From Myroides sp. WP-1 (GTDB lineage Bacteria; Bacteroidota; Bacteroidia; Flavobacteriales; Flavobacteriaceae): a DNA stretch of 64,000 nt. The notes beneath the pieces were generated by a model. That model made no database searches. It saw nothing but the letters and a program-made list of their open reading frames with translations, and was not told where the DNA came from. Positions 20,025 to 28,293 of the stretch are shown here, one piece after another; position 1 is the first letter of the stretch, and each line of letters starts with the position of its first letter. The stretch lies in contig NZ_JACHTC010000005.1 of assembly GCF_014145635.1 (NCBI RefSeq), forward strand, positions 124,001 to 188,000, given 5' to 3'. Both the position numbers and the translations under genes were made by a program.

Positions 20025-20618
20025 TTAATCAATATCTGGAGCTACATCCAATTGTTCTGCTGATAATCCAGCCTTTCCATCACCTAAAACAAAATCAATT
20101 CTAGAGTTTTTCACAACTAAATCTCCTTTTTTTAATTTTTTGCCATTTTGATAAATCCCCAAAACAACATCTTTTCCTATGAAAGTAGCATATGATTTTG
20201 TTCCTTCTTTCAATCCCATTGAAGCAATCGTCGAACTAGCTTGTCTGTACGTTAACTGTTCTAATTCAGGTAAAATTACTTTACCATAACCTGAGGCGTT
20301 AATCTTAACGTATATTTTTCTATGTTCTTTTACACTTGAACCAGGCATTGGATCTTGTTCCAATACAGTTAATGGCGGATAATTCTTGTTGTAATCCAAC
20401 GTATCCAACACCACCATACGCAATTCTTTTTGATCGAGTGCTTGTTCAGCTTGAAAGGCATCTAGCTTCATAACATTCGGAACCTCAATACGCTGTTCGT
20501 GATTCGTTGTTATTTTCAACCATTTCAATAGGCCTAATACGCCCACAATTGAGATTAAGATGGCCGCTGCCAAAGAAATTAAAAAGCTCTTACTTTTCAA
20601 AAATTGAACTAATTTCAT
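20025..20618 (-). CDS. PASTA domain-containing membrane protein
   Basis: A 197-residue protein with one N-terminal membrane helix (residues 13-33) and an extracytoplasmic part made of two to three PASTA units (e.g. IEVPNVMKLDAFQAEQAL and ILPELEQLTYRQASSTIASMGL). PASTA domains bind peptidoglycan or beta-lactams in other bacteria. There is no kinase or transpeptidase domain here, so it is a stand-alone PASTA protein, as is usual next to rluD and ddl in flavobacteria. It is divergent from ddl, which joins D-Ala-D-Ala for peptidoglycan, a context that fits a wall-related role. Confidence 0.88.
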   Translation of the reverse strand: MKLVQFLKSKSFLISLAAAILISIVGVLGLLKWLKITTNHEQRIEVPNVMKLDAFQAEQALDQKELRMVVLDTLDYNKNYPPLTVLEQDPMPGSSVKEHRKIYVKINASGYGKVILPELEQLTYRQASSTIASMGLKEGTKSYATFIGKDVVLGIYQNGKKLKKGDLVVKNSRIDFVLGDGKAGLSAEQLDVAPDID

Positions 20619-20660
20619 AGGGATATATTTTTGACAAAGATATAAAATCGAAAAGATTTT

Positions 20661-20687
20661 TTGTTTCTGTGTTTTGTTATAAATTTG
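20661..20687 (+). promoter_or_regulatory. candidate promoter for ddl-coaD
   Basis: TTG at 20661-20663 and TAAATTTG at 20680-20687 are separated by 16 nt, close to the Bacteroidota -33/-7 arrangement. The predicted start of transcription lies about 50 nt before the chosen ddl ATG. Confidence 0.6.
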
Positions 20688-20743
20688 TTTTAAACAATTT
20701 AATCCAATTCTTTTATCAATCTAACTTCAAACATCCTTGGTAT

Positions 20744-21718
20744 ATGAAGCACGTAGCAGTAATTATGGGGGGCTATTCGAGTGAATTTAAAATTTCACTA
20801 AAAAGTGGTCAAGTGGTATTTGACACCTTAGACCGCGCGCAATACACGCCTTATAAAATCCATATTTTTCGCGATAAATGGGTTTATGTCGATGAGAACA
20901 ACGAGGAATTTCCCGTAGATAAGAACGACTTTTCAGTCCAGTATAAAGGACAAAAAATTTCTTTTGACGTAGTGTTCAATGCCATTCATGGAACACCTGG
21001 AGAAGACGGGTTGTTACAGGCTTACTTTGAATTGATTCAAATGCCTCATACCTCGTGTAATGCCTATCAGGCAGCTTTAACGATGAATAAAAGAGATATG
21101 TTATCTGTTTTAAAACCTTACGGCATTAAAACAGCTATTTCTTACTATTTAAATAAGGGAGACGAAATCAACCCAGAAGAAATCATTCAACGCGTTGGGT
21201 TGCCTTGTTTTGTTAAACCGAATCGCTCCGGTTCGAGCTTTGGTATTTCTAAAGCCCATACAACAGAAGAACTTGTACAAGCGATTGAAGTTGCTTATAA
21301 AGAAGATAATGAGATCTTGATCGAAAGCTTTTTAAAGGGAACTGAAGTTTCTGTTGGAGTAATCAATTACAAAGGAGAAGTTATTGTGTTACCTATTACA
21401 GAAATTGTAAGTGAAAATGACTTTTTTGATTATGAAGCTAAATATCTAGGCAAATCTCAAGAAATCACACCAGCTCGAATAGACGATACTATCAAAGCCA
21501 AGATCGAAGATATTGCAATCAAAATCTACCGTATTCTAAAAATGGATGGCTTTTCGAGAAGTGAATTTATCATTGTGGGCGATACACCCTTTTTATTGGA
21601 GATGAATACCGTTCCAGGATTAACAAGAGAAAGTATTTTACCTCAACAAGCTGCTGAAGCTAAAATTCCATTGTCTGATTTGTTTGGCAATGCAATTACA
21701 TTAGCTTTGCAAAAATAA
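20744..21718 (+). CDS. ddl: D-alanine--D-alanine ligase
   Basis: ATP-grasp enzyme that forms the D-Ala-D-Ala dipeptide of peptidoglycan. The N-terminus VAVIMGGYSSEFKISL is the substrate-binding signature; HGTPGEDGLLQ, LPCFVKPNRSGSSFGISK and LLEMNTVPGLT are further landmarks. The frame is open to 20669, but the extra 25 residues are unlike the family and would include the promoter region, so ATG 20744 (324 residues) is preferred. It is 13 nt from coaD and likely cotranscribed. The order PASTA/ddl/coaD is common in flavobacteria. Confidence 0.95.
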   Translation: MKHVAVIMGGYSSEFKISLKSGQVVFDTLDRAQYTPYKIHIFRDKWVYVDENNEEFPVDKNDFSVQYKGQKISFDVVFNAIHGTPGEDGLLQAYFELIQMPHTSCNAYQAALTMNKRDMLSVLKPYGIKTAISYYLNKGDEINPEEIIQRVGLPCFVKPNRSGSSFGISKAHTTEELVQAIEVAYKEDNEILIESFLKGTEVSVGVINYKGEVIVLPITEIVSENDFFDYEAKYLGKSQEITPARIDDTIKAKIEDIAIKIYRILKMDGFSRSEFIIVGDTPFLLEMNTVPGLTRESILPQQAAEAKIPLSDLFGNAITLALQK

Positions 21719-21731
21719 AGATTCTTAAAGT

Positions 21732-22184
21732 ATGAGAAGAGCTGTTTTCCCAGGATCTTTTGATCCAATCACGAACGGGCATTACGACATTATTAAGAGA
21801 GCATTGCCTCTTTTTGATGAGATCATTATTGCCATTGGTGTAAATGCTGACAAAAAATACATGTTCAGTTTAGAAGAACGCAAAGTTTTTATTGAAAAGA
21901 CATTTGCCAATGAACCCAAAATAAAAGTAGAAACGTATCAAGGGCTAACCACTGATTTTTGTCACCAAAAAAAGGCACAATTCATTTTAAGAGGATTGCG
22001 AAATCCGGCAGATTTTGAATTTGAAAAAGCCATTGCACACACCAATCGCTTCTTGACTAAAATAGAAACGGTCTTCTTACTCACTGCTGCAAGTACTTCG
22101 TTCATTAGTTCAAGTATTGTACGCGATGTTATTCGCAACAATGGAGATTATACCAAACTAGTTCCAGAACCTGTACGAATATAA
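21732..22184 (+). CDS. coaD: pantetheine-phosphate adenylyltransferase
   Basis: Fourth step of coenzyme A synthesis, adenylating 4'-phosphopantetheine. The nucleotidyltransferase T/HxGH motif is in FPGSFDPITNGHYDI, and the second signature, with the conserved SSSIVRD, is near residue 127. Its 150 residues are typical. It is cotranscribed with ddl and followed by a terminator. Confidence 0.96.
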   Translation: MRRAVFPGSFDPITNGHYDIIKRALPLFDEIIIAIGVNADKKYMFSLEERKVFIEKTFANEPKIKVETYQGLTTDFCHQKKAQFILRGLRNPADFEFEKAIAHTNRFLTKIETVFLLTAASTSFISSSIVRDVIRNNGDYTKLVPEPVRI

Positions 22185-22190
22185 AAAATA

Positions 22191-22214
22191 AAAAGTCGCC
22201 TATCGGCGACTTTT
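22191..22214. terminator. bidirectional terminator between coaD and Nudix gene
   Basis: AAAAGTCGCC, TATC, GGCGACTTTT lies between the convergent coaD and Nudix genes. Confidence 0.88.
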
Positions 22215-22215
22215 T

Positions 22216-22821
22216 TTATTCACTCAGCAAACCTGCTTCTTCTACTAATAGTTTTATATTTTCATACGAGTTAGCCATGGCTTCCTTAATCTGCGCCTTG
22301 TCAAACCAAACCACTTCTTCAATCCCCTCCTCTATTTGACCCTTTAGTTCTCCTTGATACGCAGTGGTCATCTCAAACCAACTAGTAATTTTTAATCGAT
22401 ACTTGCCATTGCGTTTAAATACGTGGTATGTCTTTGGTAGCTTCTTGGTTACCTTTAGTTGACGTACTCCCGTTTCTTCTTCAACTTCGCGAACTGCAGT
22501 CTCTTCTATTTCTTCGTATTTCTCAATACCGCCCTTAGGCAAGTCCCATTTGCCATTTCTCTTAATAAAAAGCACTTTTCCCTCTTCATTATAAACCACT
22601 CCTCCTCCTGCTTTTTGAACAGGAATCTTCTCTTTTAGCTTTTTCATCATTGCTTTTTCGTCTGGATGATATAAAAATGCCTTATCAATTTTATTTTGAA
22701 AATATTTAATGATAATTTTGTCAATATCAACACTGTCTAACAAGAACAACTGAAAATCGGTTTCTTTCTCAATTTTATCAGTGAGAAACAACGGTTTATC
22801 GTTTACAAAAACTTTATACAT
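22216..22821 (-). CDS. Nudix hydrolase
   Basis: A 201-residue Nudix protein. The Nudix box is complete (GGIEKYEEIEETAVREVEEE and TG, fitting GX5EX7REUXEEXGU), near residues 95-117. A 65-residue N-terminal extension (YKVFVNDKPLFLTDKIEK) of unknown role precedes the domain. The substrate cannot be told from sequence; diadenosine polyphosphates or damaged nucleotides are usual. It is divergent from pyrE with only 7 nt between start codons, so the pyrE promoter must lie inside this gene's 5' end. Confidence 0.9.
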   Translation of the reverse strand: MYKVFVNDKPLFLTDKIEKETDFQLFLLDSVDIDKIIIKYFQNKIDKAFLYHPDEKAMMKKLKEKIPVQKAGGGVVYNEEGKVLFIKRNGKWDLPKGGIEKYEEIEETAVREVEEETGVRQLKVTKKLPKTYHVFKRNGKYRLKITSWFEMTTAYQGELKGQIEEGIEEVVWFDKAQIKEAMANSYENIKLLVEEAGLLSE

Positions 22822-22824
22822 TTG
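22817..22824 (+). promoter_or_regulatory. candidate -7 box (TACATTTG) of pyrE overlapping the Nudix start codon
   Basis: TACATTTG matches TAnnTTTG and overlaps the CAT (22819-22821) that is the Nudix start codon on the other strand. It ends 4 nt before the pyrE ATG, so a transcript from it would be nearly leaderless or start within pyrE. Confidence 0.4.
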
Positions 22825-22828
22825 TATT

Positions 22829-23470
22829 ATGATTTTTACTAAAGAAACAGCTCAACAAACTGCCGAATTACTTCTGCAAATTAACGCAATTAAATTAAAT
22901 CCAAAAAATCCTTTTACATGGGCTTCTGGATGGAAATCACCTATTTATTGTGATAACCGCATAACGTTGTCTTATCCAGAGATAAGAAAATACTTAAAAG
23001 ACGAGTTTGCGAAACACATTGTAGAAAAATATGGTCAACCTGATGTAATTGCTGGTGTAGCAACTGGCGCTATCGGAATTGGGTTATTAGTAGCAGAAGC
23101 TTTACAATTGCCTTTTGTATATGTTCGTCCTGAACCAAAAAAACACGGAAGACAAAATCAAATTGAAGGTCAATTAGAAGCAGGAAAAAAAGTAGTTGTA
23201 ATTGAAGATTTGATCAGTACAGGAAAAAGTAGCTTACAAGCAGTGGAAGCCCTAAAAGAAAACGGTGCTGAAATTTTGGGAATGGCTGCTATTTTCACTT
23301 ATGAATTTCAAGTTTCTAAAGACAACTTCGCTCAAGCCGGAATTGAACTAACAACGTTGAGCAATTATTCTTCTCTATTGGAGAATGCAGTGAAACAAAA
23401 TTACATTTCTGCTTCTGATTTAGAAACACTACAAGAATGGAGAGTTAATCCATCGCAATGGAATCAATAA
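22829..23470 (+). CDS. pyrE: orotate phosphoribosyltransferase
   Basis: Joins orotate to PRPP to make OMP in pyrimidine synthesis. The PRPP loop is VVVIEDLISTGKSS (about residues 123-136), and WASGWKSPIYCDNR near the N-terminus is the orotate-binding signature. The open frame extends to 22781, but those 16 extra codons overlap the Nudix gene and are unlike the family, so ATG 22829 (213 residues) is used. It lies 16 nt before the SRPBCC gene. Confidence 0.95.
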   Translation: MIFTKETAQQTAELLLQINAIKLNPKNPFTWASGWKSPIYCDNRITLSYPEIRKYLKDEFAKHIVEKYGQPDVIAGVATGAIGIGLLVAEALQLPFVYVRPEPKKHGRQNQIEGQLEAGKKVVVIEDLISTGKSSLQAVEALKENGAEILGMAAIFTYEFQVSKDNFAQAGIELTTLSNYSSLLENAVKQNYISASDLETLQEWRVNPSQWNQ

Positions 23471-23486
23471 TTAAAGAAATAAGCAT

Positions 23487-23879
23487 ATGCAATTAGAAAG
23501 TCCAAAAGTAAAAGTAGCGCAATCCGCTGAATATATATTTAACGCATTATCAGACGTAAAGAACTTCGAAAAATTAATGCCTGAATCTATAGCAAAATTT
23601 GAAGTAACAGGAGATGATTCATTCATTTTCGCTTTAAAGGGAATGCCAGAAATCAAATTAAAGAAAAAAGAGGCTACACCTCATTCTAAGATTGTTTTAG
23701 GTGCAGCAAGTGATAAATTACCCTTTACACTAACAGGAGATATCACTGAAGTTGACGCGAACAACACAGAAATTCAACTTCACTTTGAAGGAAATTTCAA
23801 CCCAATGATGGCGATGATGGTAAAAGGACCTATCGGAAAATTCATCGAAGCTTTAGCAGGAAACATGAATAAATTATAA
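23487..23879 (+). CDS. SRPBCC (START-like) family protein
   Basis: A 130-residue protein with the pattern of a START/SRPBCC hydrophobic-ligand fold: an N-terminal strand (VKVAQSAEYIFNALSDVKNFEKLMP), antiparallel strands and a C-terminal helix (PIGKFIEALAGNMNKL). The family includes polyketide cyclases and lipid carriers, but no ligand can be assigned. It is cotranscribed with pyrE, a pairing common in flavobacteria, and followed by a terminator. Confidence 0.8.
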   Translation: MQLESPKVKVAQSAEYIFNALSDVKNFEKLMPESIAKFEVTGDDSFIFALKGMPEIKLKKKEATPHSKIVLGAASDKLPFTLTGDITEVDANNTEIQLHFEGNFNPMMAMMVKGPIGKFIEALAGNMNKL

Positions 23880-23880
23880 A

Positions 23881-23912
23881 AAAAAAGAGCTTGAAAAATC
23901 AAGCTCTTTTTT
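23881..23912. terminator. bidirectional terminator
   Basis: AAAAAAGAGCTTGA, AAAA, TCAAGCTCTTTTTT between the convergent SRPBCC and lipoprotein genes. Confidence 0.9.
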
Positions 23913-24659
23913 TTATTTCAATTCTACTTTATACTCTAATATCTTTGGATTAGCAATAACATCTGACATTTTAAATTCTTTGACAAACGATTTACCATCT
24001 TGCGAGATCATTGCATCTTGGTAAGATACCGATTTAATAGGTTGCTCAAAACTCACTTTAATTCTATAAGTAAACATTGCGGCCATCTGTCCCATTTCTC
24101 CTAAACTCTTTGCAGCATCTTCTGGTTTAACTGAAATGGTGCGTTGTAGTGTTTTCTTCTTCCAATCATATGTTGAATGCTTAACAAATTCAGGCGCATC
24201 TAATTTCTTTCCATTTCCTTCACCTAAGGCACTTAATTCTTTTAGATTCGCCAAAGATGTATTGAGTTCCGAAGCACTTTTAGCTATAACTTTCAATCCA
24301 ATATTTCCGATCGAATCATTCATCATTACGCGCATTCTCAGATTCTCCGTTTTTTTGAGTAAATCAGGATTAGCTTTGAGAATACTGTCTTTCTTTTGCT
24401 CTGGATTTTTACTTTCTAGCAAGCTAATATCCAATAATTGATCAACTGACAACTCTTCTCCATTAATTAAGTCTAACGCTTTTTTTACATCTCCAGACAT
24501 TCCTCCGTTCGCACTAGGCATTGTTTGTAGCAATTCAGAAAAATCCATATCCATGGCATACGTTATTACTCCATCTTTTTTTACTGTTACCTCTTCTGTT
24601 GTTACACATGACTGCAACATAAAGCCCATGACTACGGCTAATCCTATTAACTTTTTCAT
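23913..24659 (-). CDS. hypothetical lipoprotein
   Basis: A 248-residue predicted lipoprotein from ATG 24657-24659 (MKKLIGLAVVMGFMLQSC), with the lipobox LQSC at residues 15-18. The frame is open to 24698, but only this start gives a clean signal peptide. The mature part has Lys-rich helical segments (DSILKANPDLLKKTENLRMR) and no recognised domain. It faces the rtcB leader region with about 150 nt between, and the operon partner on either side is unclear. Probably a surface or periplasm-facing protein. Confidence 0.8.
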   Translation of the reverse strand: MKKLIGLAVVMGFMLQSCVTTEEVTVKKDGVITYAMDMDFSELLQTMPSANGGMSGDVKKALDLINGEELSVDQLLDISLLESKNPEQKKDSILKANPDLLKKTENLRMRVMMNDSIGNIGLKVIAKSASELNTSLANLKELSALGEGNGKKLDAPEFVKHSTYDWKKKTLQRTISVKPEDAAKSLGEMGQMAAMFTYRIKVSFEQPIKSVSYQDAMISQDGKSFVKEFKMSDVIANPKILEYKVELK

Positions 24660-24807
24660 CGTGATTATTTTTTTACAAAAATAGACAAATCTTATCAACA
24701 GCCGACTTTTCCTTTGGCTATTCTCTTTTTTGATTTTCTTCTTAACCTCTAGTTTTTAGTTTTTTAGTAGCCGTACATCTGTTTTAAAAATAAAAATTAA
24801 ATTATAG

Positions 24808-24841
24808 TTGGTTATATCAAAAAGTTTTTGCAAAATTTGCA
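24808..24841 (+). promoter_or_regulatory. candidate promoter of the rtcB-prfH leader with a palindrome over the -7 element
   Basis: TTG at 24808-24810 and a -7-like AAAATTTG at 24832-24839 are 21 nt apart. A perfect inverted repeat TGCAAA-A-TTTGCA (24829-24841) covers the -7 element and could be a repressor site. The leader ORF starts about 36 nt further down. Confidence 0.5.
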
Positions 24842-24876
24842 TTCAAATAAGTTTAACACAAAAAAACGAAGAAAAA

Positions 24877-24957
24877 ATGTTTGTACTAAATTCTACATCG
24901 GCATTGTTCACACCAGCACAGGTTGCTTGGGTGTATCTTCGTGGTACTTCACTGTAG
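24877..24957 (+). CDS. 26-residue leader ORF upstream of rtcB-prfH, ending in tandem stops
   Basis: ATG 24877 opens a 26-codon frame that begins MFVLNSTSALF and ends VYLRGTSL, followed by TAG and immediately an in-frame TAA (24955-24960). A purine-rich stretch precedes the ATG. It lies directly before an intrinsic terminator (24981-25014). Bases 24932-24941 within codons 19-22 can pair with 24988-24997 of the terminator's 5' half. This layout is that of a translation-dependent attenuator. A structural peptide product is less likely but possible. The frame and stops are seen directly; the regulatory role is inferred. Confidence 0.55.
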   Translation: MFVLNSTSALFTPAQVAWVYLRGTSL

Positions 24958-24980
24958 TAAATCAGATTACTTAATATATG

Positions 24981-25014
24981 AAAAGCCCGAAGATGTAAAT
25001 TCGGGCTTTTTTTT
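24981..25014 (+). terminator. attenuator-type intrinsic terminator before rtcB
   Basis: AAAAGCCCGAA (24981-24991), an 8-nt loop and TTCGGGCTTTT (25000-25010) form an 11-bp stem followed by TTTT. Since it lies 113 nt before rtcB with no complete gene upstream other than the leader ORF, it must be read through for rtcB-prfH expression from the leader promoter. Confidence 0.8.
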
Positions 25015-25038
25015 GTTTATTCCGGACCCTTTACAGAA

Positions 25039-25101
25039 AACCCGAATTGACACGTTGGTCGAACACCAACCAAGTTCACGCAACTCTTATTCACGAGTTG
25101 C
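25039..25101 (+). promoter_or_regulatory. structured segment between terminator and rtcB
   Basis: CCCGAATT (25041-25048) is complementary to the terminator 3' arm (24998-25005). Two further hairpins follow: GTTGGT/ACCAAC with a 5-nt loop (25054-25070) and GCAACTC/GAGTTGC with an 8-nt loop (25080-25101). TTCACG occurs twice, at 25075 and 25091. These suggest a folded 5' untranslated region that may also control rtcB translation or RNA stability. Confidence 0.45.
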
Positions 25102-25127
25102 CTTTATAGTCAATTAAACAAAAAATC

Positions 25128-26519
25128 ATGGGAAGGAAACTTTCAGGAAAAGACCTTATTCAATTAGGTTTTCCACAGAATAATACAATTAATATTGCTT
25201 TAGGTACTATTAGTCGTTATAAGAAAAAAGAAAACAAAGACGCTATACTTAGAGAAGCAAAACAAGTGTTACAAAACCCCGAAACGTATTTAGGTGATGG
25301 TATTTGGGGAAAAGTAGCAGAAAGCCTGGTCAAACAAGTAGAGATTAAGAAACAAGAACTGATGCATACACGTGCACCCTTCTCCATTTTTGGAGCAGAT
25401 GCCATTGATGAACAAACCAAGTATCAATTATATACTGCTCTAAAACTTCCTGTTGCAACAGCAGGAGCATTAATGCCCGATGCACACTATGGCTATGGAC
25501 TACCAATAGGGGGCGTATTAGCGACAAACAATGCCGTTATTCCCTATGGTGTTGGGGTAGATATTGGATGTAGGATGAGTTTATCTGTATTTAATTTACC
25601 CGCAAACTTTCTCAAGGGCAAGGATCATCAGTTGATGAATATCTTATCGGATCACACTAAATTTGGGATGTATGAAACCCACCAAAACAAAGTGGATCAC
25701 GAAGTATTCTATCGCGATGCTTTCAAAAATATCCCCTTTGTAAAAGGGTTGTTAGACAAGGCATATAAGCAATTGGGAACATCGGGAAGTGGAAATCACT
25801 TTGTAGAGATTGGCGTAGTACATTTAACAGAAACCAAGCCTGAATGGAAATTAGAACCTGGTAGTTATATTGCGGTATTATCGCATAGTGGCTCGAGGGG
25901 TTTAGGAGCAAATATTGCTAAACACTATACCTATTTAGCGACCAAACAATGTCCATTACCGAGTAATGCGCAACATTTAGCATGGTTAGATCTCGATACA
26001 CACGATGGGCAAGAATACTGGTTGGCTATGAATTTGGCAGGAGATTATGCAAAAGCTTGTCACGATGATATCCATCGGCGAATAGCCAAAGCTTTGGGCA
26101 AACAAATTGCATTTACAATCGAAAATCACCACAACTTCGCATGGAAAGAAGTGATCAACGGACAGGAACTCATTGTTCACCGAAAAGGAGCTACTCCTGC
26201 GGCAAAGGGGCAATTAGGAATTATCCCGGGCTCAATGACAACGCCTGGTTTTATTGTGGAAGGTTTGGGAAATGAAACGAGTTTGAATTCGGCCTCACAT
26301 GGAGCAGGTCGCTTACATTCAAGAAATGCATGTAAGAGTAAATTCACCAAAAGCGATATTAAAGCGGCCTTAAAAACGGCAGGTGTACAGCTCCTTGGCG
26401 GTAGCGTTGACGAAGCGCCAATGGCCTACAAAGACATTCATGCCGTTATGCAAGCCCAAGAAGATTTAGTAAGAACACTAGGCACGTTTACGCCTAAATT
26501 TGTACGCATGGATAAGTAA
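25128..26519 (+). CDS. rtcB: RtcB-family RNA 3'-phosphate ligase (PrfH-associated type)
   Basis: GTP-dependent ligase that joins RNA 2',3'-cyclic-phosphate (3'-phosphate) ends to 5'-OH ends. The metal Cys is in VDIGCRM (about residue 147), and HSGSRGLG and NHHNFAWKE supply further metal ligands. The guanylylated His is in HRKGATPA near residue 351, with SASHGAGR after it. All catalytic residues appear present. It lies 1 nt before prfH; such RtcB-PrfH pairs are known to rescue and re-seal ribosomes cut in the 16S decoding centre. It is shorter (463 residues) than archaeal forms and carries no intein. Regulation is probably by the leader described upstream. Confidence 0.93.
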   Translation: MGRKLSGKDLIQLGFPQNNTINIALGTISRYKKKENKDAILREAKQVLQNPETYLGDGIWGKVAESLVKQVEIKKQELMHTRAPFSIFGADAIDEQTKYQLYTALKLPVATAGALMPDAHYGYGLPIGGVLATNNAVIPYGVGVDIGCRMSLSVFNLPANFLKGKDHQLMNILSDHTKFGMYETHQNKVDHEVFYRDAFKNIPFVKGLLDKAYKQLGTSGSGNHFVEIGVVHLTETKPEWKLEPGSYIAVLSHSGSRGLGANIAKHYTYLATKQCPLPSNAQHLAWLDLDTHDGQEYWLAMNLAGDYAKACHDDIHRRIAKALGKQIAFTIENHHNFAWKEVINGQELIVHRKGATPAAKGQLGIIPGSMTTPGFIVEGLGNETSLNSASHGAGRLHSRNACKSKFTKSDIKAALKTAGVQLLGGSVDEAPMAYKDIHAVMQAQEDLVRTLGTFTPKFVRMDK

Positions 26520-26520
26520 G

Positions 26521-27153
26521 ATGAAAAAGATAATACAAATTACCTCAGGTCGAGGTCCTGCTGAATGTACATTTGCTGTAACTCGAATTGCTGCTATTTT
26601 CGTCAAAGAAGCAAACCAACAAGAGATAACAGCAACGTATCAAGAACAGACAACCTGCGATTCAGATTCCGTTTTTATTGAACTCAATTGTGAAGACGAA
26701 CGCAAACTATTGGTTTTTACACAATCATGGTTAGGAAGTATACAGTGGATCTGCACAAGTCCTTTTCGTCCGAAGCACAAGCGAAAAAACTGGTTTATTG
26801 GAATTTTTCAAAGCGACGAAGCTAAAGAAAGAGAAGCATTAGCAGAGAGCGATTTATCCTATCAGGCGATTCGCAGTTCTGGTGCAGGAGGACAGCACGT
26901 TAATAAAGTCAGTTCTGCCGTACGCGTGACGCATCTACCTACCGGTTTACAAGTAACCGCTATGGACAGTCGATCACAACATCAGAACAAGAAATTAGCA
27001 CGGACGCGATTGGAAGAAAAAATAGCCCAGATCAACGAAGCTACAAAAGAAAAACGAGAGAAAAACACTTGGTTAAACCAAATGCAGATTGCAAGAGGAA
27101 ATCCCATTAAAGTATTTGTGGGGTTAGATTTTAAACAAAAAGGGAGCCTATAG
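26521..27153 (+). CDS. prfH: peptide chain release factor homologue PrfH
   Basis: A class-I release-factor-like protein of 210 residues. The peptidyl-tRNA hydrolysis motif GGQ lies in [15 protein letters not shown] near residues 121-123. The N-terminal domain is much shorter than in RF1/RF2, which lets PrfH act on ribosomes with a damaged decoding centre rather than at ordinary stops. ATG 26521 is chosen because it opens with [13 protein letters not shown], the family N-terminus; the frame itself begins within rtcB. It is coupled to rtcB (1 nt gap) and followed by a terminator. Confidence 0.93.
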   Translation: MKKIIQITSGRGPAECTFAVTRIAAIFVKEANQQEITATYQEQTTCDSDSVFIELNCEDERKLLVFTQSWLGSIQWICTSPFRPKHKRKNWFIGIFQSDEAKEREALAESDLSYQAIRSSGAGGQHVNKVSSAVRVTHLPTGLQVTAMDSRSQHQNKKLARTRLEEKIAQINEATKEKREKNTWLNQMQIARGNPIKVFVGLDFKQKGSL

Positions 27154-27165
27154 CTCCCTTTTTTA
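27137..27165. terminator. bidirectional terminator between prfH and clpS
   Basis: AAAAAGGGAGC, CTATA, GCTCCCTTTTT. The stem overlaps the prfH stop codon and lies at the clpS 3' end. Confidence 0.85.
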
Positions 27166-27438
27166 TTGTATTTCTGCACTCAATCCTGCGTCTAACAATT
27201 GTAGGCATTGTGGTTTTAATTTTTTAAACTCACCCGTCTTCACTGTGCACTTTCCAGTATAATGAACTAAAATAGCACATTGTTCTGCTTGTTCTGCTGT
27301 ATGATCACACACTTTGATTAACGTATCGATAACGTGATCAAACGTATTGACATCATCATTATACAAGATGATTTCACTTTGACCGTCGAGCAATTCAGAT
27401 ACATCAATTTTTTCTTCAACTATTTCCTTTGTACTCAT
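27163..27438 (-). CDS. clpS: ATP-dependent Clp protease adaptor ClpS
   Basis: Delivers N-end-rule substrates to the Clp unfoldase. The family signature ILYNDDVNTFDHVID is at residues 24-38. The C-terminal HYTGKCTVKTG segment carries the lid-binding surface, with C-x-V in place of the usual pattern. Its 91 residues are normal. It follows prmA by 21 nt, so the two are probably cotranscribed. Confidence 0.92.
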   Translation of the reverse strand: MSTKEIVEEKIDVSELLDGQSEIILYNDDVNTFDHVIDTLIKVCDHTAEQAEQCAILVHYTGKCTVKTGEFKKLKPQCLQLLDAGLSAEIQ

Positions 27439-27459
27439 ACTATTCGTATTTTAATATGA

Positions 27460-28293
27460 CTAACGCTTTTTAAACTTCAAAGATACCCAATTATTTTTTT
27501 CTAATTGATTTTCAAAGGTTAAACCTTTTTCTTCTGCTGCTTTTTTGATGCTAGCCACATCTTCTGTATAGAATCCGCTGAAATAAATTTCTGCATTTTC
27601 CTTCATTGTTTTGATATAGTGATCCATATCGTTCAGCAAAATATTGCGGTTGATATTGGCTAATACTACATCGTATTTAGGTTCTTGAACCAAAATAGAG
27701 GCATCACCTTCAAACACTTCAACATTAGCACAAGCATTGCGCTCAGCATTTTCTATAGAATTTAAATAACACCAATTATCAATATCAATAGCATCTACGT
27801 GTTTTGCTCCACGCATAGCCGCTAAGATTGCTAAAATAGCTGTTCCGCATCCCATATCTAACACAACTTTATCTTGCATATCGTTGGTTAAAATTTGACG
27901 TACCATCATATAGGTTGTCTCGTGATGTCCTGTTCCGAAACTCATCTTAGGCTCAATTACAATATCGTATTGTGCCTGTGTTTTTTCGTGAAAAGGTGCG
28001 CGAATATAACATATACCATCCACGTCAATTGGATCGAAATTCTTCTCCCATTCCTCATTCCAATTCACTTGTTCAATTTCTTCCTTTCTATAGGTAATAG
28101 TAAATTGATCCGATTGCAAAATGAAAATATCTTCCAAAATATCCTCTGTCCATAAGTCTTGTTGTACATAAGCACTAACGCCTATGGCTGTTTCTTCAAA
28201 ACTCTCAAATGCTTTTTCCCCTAATTCTGCGATAAGAATCTCTACACCAGGCACCATAGGCTCTACTGTAAAATGATATCCAATATATGACAT
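27460..28293 (-). CDS. prmA: ribosomal protein L11 methyltransferase
   Basis: SAM-dependent enzyme that methylates L11. The SAM-binding motif I is VLDMGCGTAILAILAA, followed by the acidic loop DAIDID, and VVLANINRNIL supplies the NxN active-site segment. The open frame runs to 28356, but the first 21 residues are unlike the family, so ATG 28293 (MSYIGYHFTVEP, 277 residues) is used. It is upstream of clpS on one likely transcript. Confidence 0.92.
   Translation of the reverse strand: MSYIGYHFTVEPMVPGVEILIAELGEKAFESFEETAIGVSAYVQQDLWTEDILEDIFILQSDQFTITYRKEEIEQVNWNEEWEKNFDPIDVDGICYIRAPFHEKTQAQYDIVIEPKMSFGTGHHETTYMMVRQILTNDMQDKVVLDMGCGTAILAILAAMRGAKHVDAIDIDNWCYLNSIENAERNACANVEVFEGDASILVQEPKYDVVLANINRNILLNDMDHYIKTMKENAEIYFSGFYTEDVASIKKAAEEKGLTFENQLEKNNWVSLKFKKR

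Noticed and set aside
25051..25101. tRNA-like hairpins before rtcB
   Set aside because: Two hairpins resemble tRNA arms, but there is no acceptor stem, no GGTTCRA box at the right place and no CCA context.
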